A stretch of DNA of 28,472 nt from assembly GCA_025201765.1 (NCBI GenBank), contig MU623606.1, forward strand, positions 1 through 28,472, read 5' to 3'. Position numbers and translations under genes: made by a program. The stretch is from Daldinia sp. FL1419 (taxonomy: Eukaryota; Ascomycota; Sordariomycetes; Xylariales; Hypoxylaceae). Positions 1 to 11,155 of the stretch are shown piece by piece. A model generated the notes under the pieces. It was not told the origin of the DNA. It worked only from the letters and a program-made list of their open reading frames with translations, and searched no databases. Numbering within the stretch: position 1 is the stretch's first letter; every line of letters begins with the position of its first letter.

Positions 1-3
1 AAA

Positions 4-94
<91 letters not shown>

Positions 95-117
95 AATAAA
101 ATAAAATAAAATAAAAT
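1..117. repeat. (AAAT)n / (AAAAT)n microsatellite
   Basis: Pure AAAT units run from base 1 to about 92, then change to about five AAAAT units. The LINE copies in this window all end in (TAAA)n or (TAA)n tails, so this could be the tail of a plus-strand LINE whose body lies left of the window. That is inference, because the body is not visible. Confidence 0.95.
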
Positions 118-453
118 TCTTGAATAATTATTATATCCGGTCTTTTTTATCTTAAAGGTTTAAAATATATTTTAACAATTTTCTTTTATATTTTAATATA
201 TTATTTATATAATATTTTTAAGGACTTATTATTATTTTCAAAATGGTTCTATATAGAAGGTATTATTAAATTAAGATTTATTTTAAAAAAAACTTTGGAT
301 TGGAGGGATATTATTTTCTTTAAATTTTATTTGTAAATAAACCTTTATATATAATTTATTTTTTAATTTTATTTCTTATATAAGAATACTTTTTATTATC
401 ATAATTACTTTAAAAAAAACTTTAAAATACTTCCAATCTAAAAATTACACATT

Positions 454-458
454 CTTTC
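454..458. repeat. TSD left copy (CTTTC) of the solo copia LTR
   Basis: Direct repeat CTTTC, repeated exactly at 663-667 on the other side of the LTR; 5 bp is the usual length for copia integrases. Confidence 0.9.
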
Positions 459-662
459 TGGTGGTTGTATGACTTATGTCCTCAGTCTGGCATACGACCC
501 TTAAGAAGTACTTGTGTATCTATTGTTATATAAGGATAGGTTTCCCACCTATCTCTCTTAGATAGCTTTCTTCTTCAAACAACTACAATACACCAATCTC
601 ACCCCTATTGTTATTTGCTTTATTATTATCTTGCTTTTATCTTACGTACGTACCTACCAACA
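459..662 (+). mobile_element. Solo LTR of the copia-like element, with 5-bp TSD
   Basis: The LTR begins TGGTGGTTGTATGAC and ends ACGTACCTACCAACA, giving the expected TG...CA ends over 204 bp. It is flanked by identical CTTTC at 454-458 and 663-667. The same target without an insertion is seen in the paralogous LINE L5 at 10931-10948, where ACATTCTTTC runs straight into TTTATTAAA. Its reverse complement matches the LTRs at 13091-13295 and 24419-24623, with mostly transition differences. This copy keeps far more G and C than those two, so it is younger or too short to be a good RIP target. A solo LTR normally arises by recombination between the two LTRs of a full element. Confidence 0.93.
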
Positions 663-789
663 CTTTCTTTATTAAAAGGGTATTTTTTTATATTATTAAT
701 ATAAAATTATTATATATAATATTATATATATTAAAGATATATTTAATATTATTCCTTTTTTAAATTATTTTAATTTATATATATATAGA

Positions 790-1116
790 TATATTGAATA
801 AGAGCTCTGATAGTTCCTGCAGGATATGCCCTACATTTCAATTAACCTATAATAATCAGAGGCTGTATGAGCTTAAGGATATAAAGTGACTATATTTTAA
901 TAAAAATATTGAAATAATTAAATAAATGAATTACTATATATGACTACTCTACAATAATAGCGTGTATAATAAGGTTATAGGCCTAAAAGAATGTATATTA
1001 TTTGTATAAAATTATATGAGAATAATTTCTAAAGAATTATCTATGATTTGAATTAATTAGGTAAAAAAACAATTCCTCAGGTTTATATATATCCAAATAA
1101 ATATATATAAATTTTA
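790..1116. other. Intergenic island with a reversed satellite-unit fragment
   Basis: Bases about 790-836, read on the minus strand, carry GGGCATATCCTGCAGGAACT followed by AGAGCTCTTATTCAAT. This is the core of the satellite unit at 11436-11535 and is clearly related. The rest, to 1116, has moderate G+C patches (for example around 950-990) but no open frame, RNA gene or repeat that I recognise. Confidence 0.55.
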
Positions 1117-2788
1117 TAAAGGTTTATTATTTATTTATTTACTTATTTATTACTACCCCGATTTACCTAGAATATATTACAGGTATCCAATCCATCTTTT
1201 GGTATTTGTTCCGGGTAGGAACTATGTTCCAAAGAAAACCTACTTATTATCTATTTAATTAAGTTATATTATTATAATTTTGATTTTATTTTATATTTTT
1301 ATTAGAATTTATTTTTTAATAGAAATAATTAGATTTTAATATAAAAAAATATTTTATATATTATAATATCTAAACTTTATGAAATGGTATAGTGGTGGTT
1401 TAAGTATAGGATGATGATAAGATTTAAAATAATTTTATTATTTTTTTAATAAATAATAAAAATGTTGTTATATTATAAAGAAGTTATTTTAGGGAAGGGT
1501 TAAAGTATATATGATTTATGTAAAATATAAATATATGTGAATGATTTTATATTTTTATAAAAAGTTATTATTTATTCTTATTTTTATAAATTCTTTTTTA
1601 ATATTATGATATTGTATTTATTTTTTAAAATGGTTTAAAATAATGTTATTAATTTGTAATTATTTTTGGTTAATTTTAATCTTTTTTATATATTTTATTT
1701 ATATTTTATAATATTATAATATAATATTATTATATTTATTATATTTATGATTTAATATTATTTTAAAAATTTATTTTGTTTTTATATATATATTATGTTA
1801 AATAAAAGAAGATTTATATATTTATAAATATTTTATTATTCTTTTAATTTTATTATATTATTAATTTTTTTTAAATATTTTAGTTTTTTTATTAAAAATT
1901 ATTATGGTATTTTGGATTTAATATAATATTTTAATATTATATTATATTAAGATTATAATTTTAATATAATTATATATTATAAAAATAATTTATTTATTAA
2001 AAATGGGAAATTGTATGAAGAATGTGGTTATGTTTTTTTGGTATAGTTTTAAGAGTTAATTATTAAGGTTCTATTGTAGTTTTTTTAAGGTTTTTAGGTT
2101 TTTAAGAAATTTATTAAGGAATTATTAATAATGTTTAATAATTATTTTTATTATATTTGGTTTTTTATTTGTTAAATTTATAATCTTTATATGTTTTAAT
2201 AATTTTAAAAAAATTATTTATTTTAATATTATTAATATTATAATTATTTTGTGGTATAATTTTATTTTATATTTATTTTATTAATATTTATTAATTATTA
2301 TATAAGGTTTATGGGAGAATTAATCTTTCAAAAATATATATATATATTATTTTATTTTTGATAATTTATATTATTTTTATATATTATTATTATAATAATT
2401 TTTTATTTAAGAAATTTAATTAGTATTAAATATTTTATTATTTTTTAATAATAATCTATTATAAATCTTTAATAATTTTTTAATATATTTAAATTTAAAT
2501 TTTAATAAGTATAACTTTTTTTTAAAAAAATACATTTATTTTTATTTAAATTTTTTTAATATATATAATTGAAGAGAATAAGGAAGAGGATAAGGAGGTA
2601 AATACAAAAAAAATAATTTTAATAAATATAATTTGGAATAGGTAAGCAATAATTTTAGGTAAATATAATTTTTTTAAAACACTTTATTAATATATTATTA
2701 TTTATCTTTTTTTATTTAATTATAAATTTTTTTTATTTAATATAAAACTTTTCGAAATATTTATATTAAATAAATTATAATATTACTA
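1117..2788 (-). mobile_element. LINE copy L2 (3' part of ORF2 plus 3' UTR), RIP-mutated
   Basis: Read on the minus strand, this copy runs from an ORF2 C-terminal region (about 2788-2560) through the long-form 3' UTR to the family 3' end, GGTAAATCGGGGTAGTAATA (reverse complement of about 1148-1167). It then enters an (AAAT)n-like tail at about 1117-1147. It aligns to L9 (17011-18299) and to the 3' parts of L4 and L10. The plus strand is almost without C, so the coding strand has lost its G. The 5' truncation is at about 2788, where similarity to L4 (about 7080) stops. No TSD was found. Confidence 0.85.
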
Positions 2789-2994
2789 GTTTTTTTGGAT
2801 TGGTCACTTTGCGACTAATTTTACTTTTAAGACCAATTAATCTCATTTTATAATTATTAATTTAATATTTAATAATAAATAAAATTTTAAATAAAAAAAT
2901 TATTAAATTAAAATAATATAATTATTATTATATTTATTATTTTAATTTACCTAAATTATAATAAATTGAAATAATATATTTATATTATAAATAT
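2789..2994. other. A+T-rich spacer with a small inverted-repeat islet
   Basis: Bases 2795-2845 form a small island richer in G+C with ATTGGTC and GACCAAT facing each other across about 25 bases, including CACTTTGCGACTAATTTTAC. Such short islands are often ends of DNA transposons or MITEs, but no second copy lies in the window, so this is only a suggestion. The rest (2846-2994) is A+T only and shows no feature. Confidence 0.45.
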
Positions 2995-5676
2995 TACCTT
3001 ATAAAGATCCTATTAATTGCTTTAAAGTTAAACCTTTTAGGTCTCTATAGCGTTTTTAGATATAAATAGGGTTTTAAGAGTTATTTTTCTTATTTAATTA
3101 GTATTAATTCTTTAGGTTTTATATAATTAATTTCTTTATAAAGCTTTATATAATAATATATAATTTTAATTTTTTTTGAATATAATTTTCTATAGAGTGT
3201 TATTATTTATAAATAGTTATATATAGTAATTTATTTTATCTAATCTTTTTTTTCTTTAGGATATAGTTACCTTATATCTTCTCTTTTATATAACTTTTGG
3301 CCTGTTATGGGGTAATTGAAGTATAGGGTATTTCCTACAGGAGCGATTAGAGTTCTGATTCTATTATAACTCCTGTTTAATAATATTAACCCTAAATTGG
3401 AACTCCTGTTTAATATATAAGCCCTTAAGAATTGATTCTTGTCTGATTAGGTTAAATTCTTTAATATTAATTTATTTAGTTTTTCTTATAATTTCCTACA
3501 ATAATTTACAATTCTTTTATTTTTAATTGGATATATCATTTTAAATATTAGTTATTATTGTTAGTAATCAATTTTATTAATCTTTTATTTAATCATTTTA
3601 GTATTTACCTTCTTTAGGATATAATTATTTTGTATTTAGTTATTAGAGTTTTTGTTGAATTAGAACACCTAATCAATTAAAACACCTATTTAATTAGAAC
3701 TCTTGTTTAATATATAAGCCCCTAAGAGTTAATTCTTATCTAATCAAATCAAATTCTCTATCCTAATGAACCAGAGTAGTATAATTATATAATTAAAGCT
3801 ATTTTACAAAATTTTATTAATTTTTATAGAATAATCCCTCTTAAGGTTTCCATAGGTTTTTTTGGATATAAATAAATCTTCAAAATTTAATTCTTATCTA
3901 ATCAAATTAAAATCTTTAAATATCACCTTTTATATAATTTTTTACTATAATTTATAATTTTTTTCTCTTATTAAATATATTATTTTTTCCACCTCTTAAA
4001 TATACTACCATTACCAACAATTACTTCTATTAATTCTTCTATTTAATTATTTTAATATTTTCTTTAAAATATAATTACTTTATATTATTTATTTCATTTG
4101 AATTTATTATTTATTATAAAACATATCCTATAAACATTATTAAAACTCATATTTAATATATAAATCCTTAAAAATTAATTCTTATTTAATTAGATTAAAT
4201 TTTATAGAATTACTATTTTTTTATACCTAACTTTTATAATATTTAATTTATAAATTTATTTTTTTATTAAATATATTATTTATTTTATTTTTTAAGAACC
4301 AACTACCAATTCTAACAATTACTATTATTAACCTTTTATTTAATTATTTTAATATCTTTTATAAAATATAATTTATTATAAAATAACTAAAATGCAGTAC
4401 ATATCTTACAAAAGTTATTAGAATTCCTATTTAATATATAAGCCCTTAAGAATTAATTCTTACCGGATCAAATCAAAATCTTTAAGTATAATCTTTCATA
4501 TAACTTCTTACAATAATTTATAACCTTATCTCCAATTAAATATATTATTTTTTCTATTTTTTAAGTATTAGTTACCATTATAAATAATTACTTTTATTAT
4601 TTTTTTATTTAATTAATTTATTATCTTTTTTAGGATATAATTACTATATATTTAGCTATTAAAACTCCTATTTAATAATATTAACCCTAAATTAAAATTC
4701 ATATTTATTATATAAACCCCTAAGAGTTAATTCTTATCTAATTAAATCAAATTTTCTATTATAATAACCTAAAATAATATAATTATATAACTGAAGTTAT
4801 TTTATAAAACCCTATTAGTTTCTATGGGATAATTCTTCTAAGGTTTCTATAGGCCTTTTTAAATATAAATAAGCCCCTAGGAGTTATTTCTTTATTTAAT
4901 TAATTTAAATTCATTATAACTCTTTAAGGATTATTTTTATAAAACTTTATATAAATATATATATTTTTTTATTTTCTTATTAAATATAATTTTTAATATA
5001 CATTATTATTAATAAATAACCATTTTTATTAATTATTTTATTTAATTATTTTAATACCCTCCTTAAAATATAATTACCCTATATTATTTATTTTATATAA
5101 CCTCTAATTTATTATAAAATAATTAAAATATAAGGTATATTTTATAAAAGTTATTAAAGTTCTTATTTAATATATAGGCCTTTAAAAGTTGTTTTTTTAT
5201 CTAATCGGATTAAGTTTTTTAAGAATTATTTTTTATATAGTTTCTTATAATAGTTTATAATTATATCTCCAATTAAATATATTATTTATTTTATCTTTTA
5301 AGTGTTAATAATAACCTTTATTAATTAGCTTTTTATTTAATCATTTGGATGCCTTTTTAGGATATAATTACTTTGTATTTAGGTAGTTATTAGAGTTCCT
5401 GTTTATTGGAACTGTAAGACCCTATTAGCCTCCATGGAACCAACCCTTTTAAAATCTTTATAGGCCTTTTTCTAGGGATATATAAACCTTTAAGAATCAA
5501 TTTTTATCTAATTAGATCATTTTTTTAAATATAAAATCATTAATTTTTTTATAAAACTTCATATAATTATATATACCTTTTTAATTTTTTATTAAATATA
5601 ACCTCTTAGAAATATGCTACCATTATTAATAATTATTTTTATTAGTTTTTTATTTAATTATTTTAATATTTTTTTT
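2995..5676. repeat. Satellite array 1: degenerate tandem repeat, about 1-kb higher-order period
   Basis: A landmark close to TTAATTCTTATCTAATCAAA recurs near 3078, 3433, 3729, 3887, 4176, 4452, 4728, 4882, 5187 and 5497. It usually follows TTTAATATATAAGCCC. Spacings of about 155, 290, 276 and 276 recur, so units at 3729/4728, 3887/4882, 4176/5187 and 3433/4452 pair up about 1.0 kb apart: a four-monomer higher-order repeat. The same family, much less mutated, is array 2 (11246-12780). For example, 5411-5480 (TGTAAGACCCTATTAGCCTC) corresponds to 11281-11340 (TGCAAGACCTTATTAGCCTC). No coding frame is open. The array is interrupted by LINE L3 and resumes at 6259. Confidence 0.8.
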
Positions 5677-6246
5677 ACTGAGGTTAGCCGGGTCTGAGGT
5701 TAGCTGGGAAGGGCCACGGGTCGGCAGCACCGTTTTGAACCATTTTGGAGAGCAAATATAATATCGTGGTATTAAAAAGAAGGTTGTAAAAATAAGAATA
5801 AATGATGGTTATTCATAAAAATGTGAAATTATTCATATATATTTATATCCTACATAAATTACATATACCCCAACCCTCCTCCGGAATAATTTCTTTATAA
5901 TATAGTAATGCTTTTATTATTTATAAAAAAAATAATAAAACCATCTTAAATTTCATTATTACCCCATACCTGAGCTGCTATTATACTATTTTATAAAGCC
6001 TGGGTATTGTAATATATAAAATATTTTTCTATATTAAGGTTTAATTATTTTTATTAAAAGGTAAATTTTAATAAGAATATAAGATGAAATCAAAGTTATA
6101 ATAATATAGTTTATTTAGATAGGTAGTGGGTAGGTTTTTTCTGGAACACAATTCTTATCCGGAACAAATACTAAAAGATGGACCGGATACCTGTAATATA
6201 TTCTAGGTAAATCGGGGTAGTAATAAATAATAATAATAATAATAAT
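5677..6246 (+). mobile_element. LINE copy L3 (3' UTR only) with 12-bp TSD
   Basis: A 5'-truncated LINE consisting only of the 3' UTR. It includes GGCAGCACCGTTTTGAACCA near its start and GGTAAATCGGGGTAGTAATA at the 3' end, followed by a (TAA)n tail. It is flanked by AATATTTTTTTT at 5665-5676 and 6247-6258, an exact 12-bp TSD. The interrupted satellite array resumes directly after the right copy. Its first 100 bases keep G+C (for example GGGAAGGGCCACGGGTCGGC), so the copy is only partly RIP-mutated. Confidence 0.9.
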
Positions 6247-6258
6247 AATATTTTTTTT

Positions 6259-6378
6259 AAGATAAAATTATTTTATATTTAATTATTAAAATCTTTATTT
6301 AATAATATTAATTTTAAATTAAAATTTCTATTTAATATATTAATTTTTAAAAATTAATTTTTATTTAATTAGATTAAG
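6259..6378. repeat. Satellite array 1, continuation after L3
   Basis: Contains another unit landmark at about 6352 (TTAATTTTTATTTAATTAGA). With the L3 insertion removed, it falls about 273 bases after the unit at 5497, matching the array's spacing. It is cut off at 6378 by LINE L4. Confidence 0.7.
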
Positions 6379-7310
6379 TGCGACGGAAATATCACAATTG
6401 GAGACAGAGTTGGGCTGCCCCCCAATACACCTTTATCTAAATATGATAATAATAACGGCTAAATTTTATATAAATAATAAAGGTTTTAATTTTAAAATTT
6501 AAGAAGTAAAATAGAAAATTTAAAAATGGATGGAATTTTAAAGGCCTAAAAACAGGTAAGGTTTTCTTATTATTACTTAAATATTAAATATATATATTAT
6601 AAAAATTAAGGTTAATTAGAATATTAAATAAAAGGAATATCAATATTTTAAAAAAATCTTTTTAAATTATTAAATAGAAAGATAAGAACAATACAAGAAG
6701 GATATTATTATATTAATAATTTAATTATTATTTTTTAATATAAAAATTAATAATTAATATTTTAATTTATAAAAATATAAAATATTAATATTATTATAAA
6801 TACATATTAAAAAAATAAAATTAAAAATTTTTTTATTTAATAAAAAAATTTTTAAAATAAATATTTTTAAATATAAATATAATAAAAAAGAAATAATATA
6901 ATATATAATTTTTAAATATTCTAAATATATTTTAATATAAATTTATTTTAAATAAAAATTAATTTTAAATTTTTTTTTAATTAATATAAATTATAAAAGA
7001 ATGTTATTTAACCTTAATAAAACTTTATTAATAACCTATTAATTTTTTAAATAGGTTTAATTATTTATATATAGAATAACATTATAATTTATTTAATATA
7101 AATATTTTTAAAAATTTTACATTAAATGGAAAGAATTTATAATTAAATAAAAAAATATAGGTAATAATATATTAATAAGGTTTTTTAAAAGAATTATGTT
7201 TATTTAAGATTATTTTGCATTTATTTTGAATTGTATTTGTTAGAATTGTTCTTTTTTATATTTGTTTTTTTATTTTTTTCTTTATTTTCCTTAATTATAT
7301 ATATTAAGGA
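6379..7310 (+). pseudogene. LINE ORF2 C-terminal fragment (after the RT domain), dead
   Basis: In one frame from 6380 the sequence reads ATEISQLETELGCPPIHLYL and continues TAKFYINN before the first stop. This is the post-RT segment of ORF2: the same segment follows the RT in L10, where 19685-19700 gives IAKFRINNRSFNF. Downstream the frame carries many stops of the kind made by C-to-T change (TAA/TAG where Q is expected). No catalytic domain is included. The assignment rests on collinearity with L10, not on a diagnostic motif. Confidence 0.6.
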
Positions 7311-8395
7311 ATTTTAAATGAAAATGAGTGTATTTTTAAAGGGAGGGTTATATTTATTAGGGTTTAAATCTGAATATATTAGGAAATTATTAAAGATTTA
7401 TAATAGATTATTATTGAAAAATAATAAAATATTTAATATTAATTAAATCTTTTAAATAAAAGATTATTATAATAATAATATATAAAAATAATATAAATTG
7501 TTAAGTATAAAATAATATATATATATTTTTTTAAAAATTAATTTTTTTATAAATTTTATATTATAATTAATAAGTATTAATAAAATAAATATAAAGTGGG
7601 ATTATATTATAAAATAATTATGATATTAATGATATTAAAATAAATAATTTTTTTAAGATTGTTAAAATATATAAGAATTATGGATTTAATGAGTAAAGGA
7701 TTGAATATAATAAAAATAATTATTAAATATTATTAATAATTTTTTAATAAATTTTTTAAAGGTTTAAAAATTTTGGAAAAGTTATAATAAAGTTTTAATA
7801 ATTAATTTTTAGAATTGTGCTGGAAAGGTATAATTATGCTTTTTGTATAATTTTTTATTTTTAATAAATAAATTATTTTTATAATATATAATTATATTAG
7901 GATTATAATTTTAATATAATATAATATTAAAATATTATATTAAATTTAAAATATTATAATAATCTTTAATAAAGAGATTAAAATATTTAAGGAGGGTTAA
8001 TAATAGGATAATATTGGAGAAATAATGGAATATTTATGGATATGTAAGTTTTTTTTTGTTTAATGTAATATATATATGAAAATAAAATGGGTTTTTTGAG
8101 GTGGTATTGGATTGTATACCTGGGCCACTACTATATTATTTTATAAAATTTGGGTATTATAATGCATAAAATATTTTTTTATATTAAAATTTAATTATTT
8201 TTATTAGAGGATAAGTTTTAATAAGAATATAGGGTAAAATTAAAATTATAATAATATAATTTATTTAGATAGGTGGTGGGTAGGTTTTTTTCAGAATATG
8301 GTTCTTATTTGGAATAAATATTAAAAGATGGATCGGATATTTGTAATATATTTTAGGTAAATTGGGGTAGTAATAAATAAATAAATAATAAATAA
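6379..8395 (+). mobile_element. LINE copy L4 (ORF2 3' part, 3' UTR, tail)
   Basis: A 5'-truncated plus-strand LINE. It opens with a G+C-rich patch (6379-6445), then becomes heavily RIP-mutated. It ends with GGTAAATTGGGGTAGTAATA at about 8355-8374 and a (TAAA)n-type tail to about 8395. It aligns to L10 (about 19670-21936) throughout. Its 3' UTR is the short form: GAGGTGGTATTGGATTGT at about 8099 joins directly to ATACCTGGGCC, so some 350-450 bases present in L8 and L10 are missing. No convincing TSD was seen; the left neighbour is satellite and the right neighbour is LINE L5. Confidence 0.85.
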
Positions 8396-9239
8396 ATATT
8401 TAAAAAACTTTTTTCTTTATTAAATTTTCTTAACTTTAATAATATTATTATTATAATTTTATAAAATATTTTTAAATAATATTTAAATATAAAATTTTAT
8501 ATCATAATTATAATAAATATTTTAAATAAATATTTTTTATATATTTTAAAAAACCTTATTAATAATAAATCTTTACCAATAACTTTCCATAATTTAACTA
8601 TTCTTAAAATTTTTTTTTAATTCTATTCCTTTAAATATTTTAAATTATTTCTTTTAAATTTTTTTAATTATATAATAAAATTAAAAATATTAAATAAATT
8701 AATTACAAAATTTAAAAAAAAATTTTCTTTAATACTATATTTTTTTTCTTTATTTATAACCTACAATTTTTTATTAAATTAATAATATAATATTAAAAGA
8801 TTTTCTTTTTCAATAAATTATTAATTACATAATTCAATCTATTTTTTTATCTTTTATAAAATTTTATTATTTTTTAAAACTTTTATTAAAATTAATTTCC
8901 AACTATTTTTTTTAATTTTACTTATAATTTTCTTTAATATTATCTAAATTTTACTAAAAACTTTTTAATATTTTTATATTTTTAATTTATCCATTATTTA
9001 TATATTTCCTTTACCTTTTTATAAAATATTTCCATTTTATTATTTTATTATAATATTAATTACATCATAAGTTAAACATAATATAAAACCATAACCAAAA
9101 TAATCTTTTTTAATTTTTTAATAAGATATTTCATATATTTATTAAATTTTTTAAAATTATTCATTCCTTTTAACATATTTATATTTTATATTTCAACTTT
9201 TACAAACATTTTATCTAAATACTTCTACACTTAACCTTG

Positions 9240-10540
9240 TAATTTAAACTAATTTCAAATCAAATCCAAATTTAATATAATAATATTAAAATATTAAACA
9301 ATATAATTAAATCTTTTTTAATTAAAAAACCTTAATTTTAAATATTTAAATCTTTCATTTATTTATATTAAATCCAATATTAAATCCTTATAATTTTACA
9401 TTTATTTAATTATTATTTTTATTTTTCCAGAGCGCAAGCAAGGCATACAAAAAGGATTGAGGTTAGCTGGGAAGGGCTACAGGTTGGCAGTACCGTTTTG
9501 AGCCATTTTGGAGAGCAAATATAATATTATGGTGTTGAAAAGAGGGTTATAAAAGTAAAAATAAGTAATAACTTTTTATAAAAATGTAAAGTTATTTATA
9601 TATATTTATATTTTATATAAATTATATATATCCTAACCCTTTTTCAAAATAACTTCTTTATAATGTAATTATATTTTTATTATTTATAAAAAAGAAAAAT
9701 TATTTTAGATTTTATTATTGCCCTATACTTAAGTTATTGCTATATTATTTTATAAAATTTAAATATTATAATATATAAAATATTTTTTTATATTAAGGTT
9801 TAATTATTTTTATTAAAAAATAAATTTTAATAAAAATATAAAATAAAATTAAAATTATAATAATATAATTTATTTAAATAGGTAGCAAGTAGGTTTTCTC
9901 CGGAACATAGTTCTTACCCAGAACAAATACCAAAAGATGGACCGGATACCTGTAATATATTCTAAGTAAATCGGGGTAATAATAAATAATAATAATAATA
10001 ATTTTTATTTTTATAACAAATTTAAAATTCTATTAAATTATTAATTCAAAAATCTTAAAAATATATTAAAATATCCTCTCCTTTTTATCCCATAAGAAAT
10101 AATATATATTAAAATTTCTTATTACTACATTTATATTATAAAAAATCTTTAATATTAATTTCAATAATAACAAATAGTTATAATTAAAATTTAATTTTAT
10201 ATATATTAATTAAATAATAAAAATATCAAACCCTACCTAAATCAACATTATAATTTAATTATAACCTATTTCTTTATTTTTTTAAATTAATTCTTTTATA
10301 TATATAAATTATAATTTAATTTATATCATATTATATTAATTTATAATTATTAAATTAGGGATAATTTAATTTCTCATTATTAAAATAAAATTCTTAAATA
10401 ATTATAATATTTAATATTTTTTTATTTTTAAAAATTTAAAATATAATTTAATAATCTTTTTTTATATTTTAATATATTATAATAATTATATAATTTTATA
10501 TATAATTTATATAATATTTTTAAAAGATTTATTATTTTTT
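9240..10540 (-). pseudogene. LINE ORF2 AP-like endonuclease domain, degenerate
   Basis: Read on the minus strand and skipping insertion L6, one frame gives IYKRIDLKK (family: F.NKRID), then VIRNFNIYYFLWDKKERI at about 10080-10126. The second string matches the GDFN.HH.LWGG signature of the exonuclease-endonuclease-phosphatase domain in Tad1/jockey-type LINEs. After it come the N-Y-K-D-L-I-L-D-L segment (family: STIDL) and the region before the SDHxPI motif. G and D of GDFN have become R and N, and HH has become YY, all explainable by transitions. Many Q/R codons are now stops. The domain would have nicked target DNA; this copy cannot. Confidence 0.75.
9427..10000 (+). mobile_element. LINE copy L6 (3' UTR only) with 12-bp TSD and known empty site
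   Basis: A 5'-truncated 3' UTR copy running from CCAGAGCGCAAGCAAGGCAT to GTAAATCGGGGTAATAATAA and a (TAA)n tail. Its TSD is ATTTTTATTTTT at 9415-9426 and 10001-10012. The uninterrupted target exists in L12, where the reverse complement of 27180-27191 is a single copy of the same 12 bases in the same context. This shows that L6 jumped into L5 after the L5/L12 family was established. Its first 90 bases and last 100 bases retain G+C. Confidence 0.93.
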
Positions 10541-10550
10541 AAGGTAATCC

Positions 10551-10729
10551 TGTTGGATGGACAAGGTACCATTGCATGCAATAGTAAAAGTGAGGGTATT
10601 CGTAAATTCAGTAAAAAGTGGTTGTAGAAAGATAAGTACGTATTCTGATCGTACGATCAGAATACGTGGTTATATACAGGATTAAAGTGGGTCTTGTACC
10701 ACCACAGTCACATGACTAATATTCCCACA
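10551..10729. mobile_element. Solo LTR of a second, unrelated LTR element, with 5-bp TSD and palindrome
   Basis: The 179-bp block begins TGTTGGATGGACAAGG and ends AATATTCCCACA (TG...CA). It is flanked by AATCC at 10546-10550 and 10730-10734. The empty target is visible in L12: the reverse complement of about 26620-26650 has one AATCT in the same context. It has near-normal base composition inside very A+T-rich LINE sequence. No other copy lies in the window, and it shares no similarity with the 205-bp LTR. A MITE is the alternative, but the TG/CA ends and 5-bp TSD favour an LTR. Orientation cannot be decided. Confidence 0.85.
10638..10667. repeat. Perfect 30-bp palindrome inside the solo LTR
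   Basis: ACGTATTCTGATCGT at 10638-10652 is followed immediately by its exact reverse complement at 10653-10667. It lies mid-LTR. It could be a dimeric regulator site or a hairpin former; neither is shown. Confidence 0.95.
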
Positions 10730-11155
10730 AATCCTAATTAGAAACTATTATTATAATAAGGTTTTCCTAATAAAAAAATTTTTAAATTAAAAAAATATTA
10801 TTATTAAATTTTATTCTTAAATAAATTTTTATATCAGATCTACCTCTTATCTTTATTTCTAATTTAAAAATATCATTTATTATAATAATTATCTTAAAAA
10901 AACCTAAAATACTTTCATTCCGGGAACTTTACATTCTTTCTTTATTAAAAATATAGCTTTTCATTTTTTTAAAAATTATTAATATAAAACTATTATATAT
11001 AACACTATACATATTAAAAATATAATTAATAATATTTTTTTTTAAATTACTTTAATTTATATATATATATTTTTATTATATTTTTCTATTTAATTATTTT
11101 TAAATATTTTAAACTTTATATATTATATTATCCCTTTTAAAATTATTCTTATGTT

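Larger units (their letters stand above)
118..790 (-). mobile_element. LINE fragment L1 (ORF1 end/ORF2 start), split by a solo LTR
   Basis: The sequence at 118-458 plus 663-790 aligns by eye, base for base with transition differences, to 10400-11060 (L5) and to the reverse complement of about 26300-26700 (L12). It is therefore a minus-strand piece of the same LINE covering the ORF1 C-terminus and the start of ORF2. No frame is open. A 204-bp solo LTR interrupts it at 459-662. The right end at about 790 meets a short fragment of the satellite family; the left end meets the AAAT tract. No TSD was seen. Confidence 0.75.
8396..11155 (-). mobile_element. LINE copy L5 (ORF1 end, endonuclease, pre-RT region), with two insertions
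   Basis: This minus-strand LINE segment aligns along its whole length to the plus-strand L12 (about 26230-28222, reverse complement). Removing L6 (9427-10000 plus one TSD) and the solo LTR (10551-10729 plus one TSD) makes the two collinear. It covers the ORF1 C-terminus after the zinc knuckles, the endonuclease, and the linker up to the start of the RT. The plus strand at 8400-9420 is nearly without G, meaning that the coding strand lost its C. The 5' end at about 11155 meets a (TTTA)n run; the 3' end is cut at 8396 by L4. Confidence 0.85.

Noticed and set aside
500..560. Promoter (CTTATATAA motif) driving a host gene
   Set aside because: The motif is inside the copia LTR, where a TATA-like element would serve the retroelement, and no gene follows it.
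6379..8400. TSD for LINE L4
   Set aside because: The left flank is satellite and the right flank is L5 sequence; no matching direct repeat of 5 bases or more was convincing. L4 may have landed at, or helped create, a rearrangement joint.
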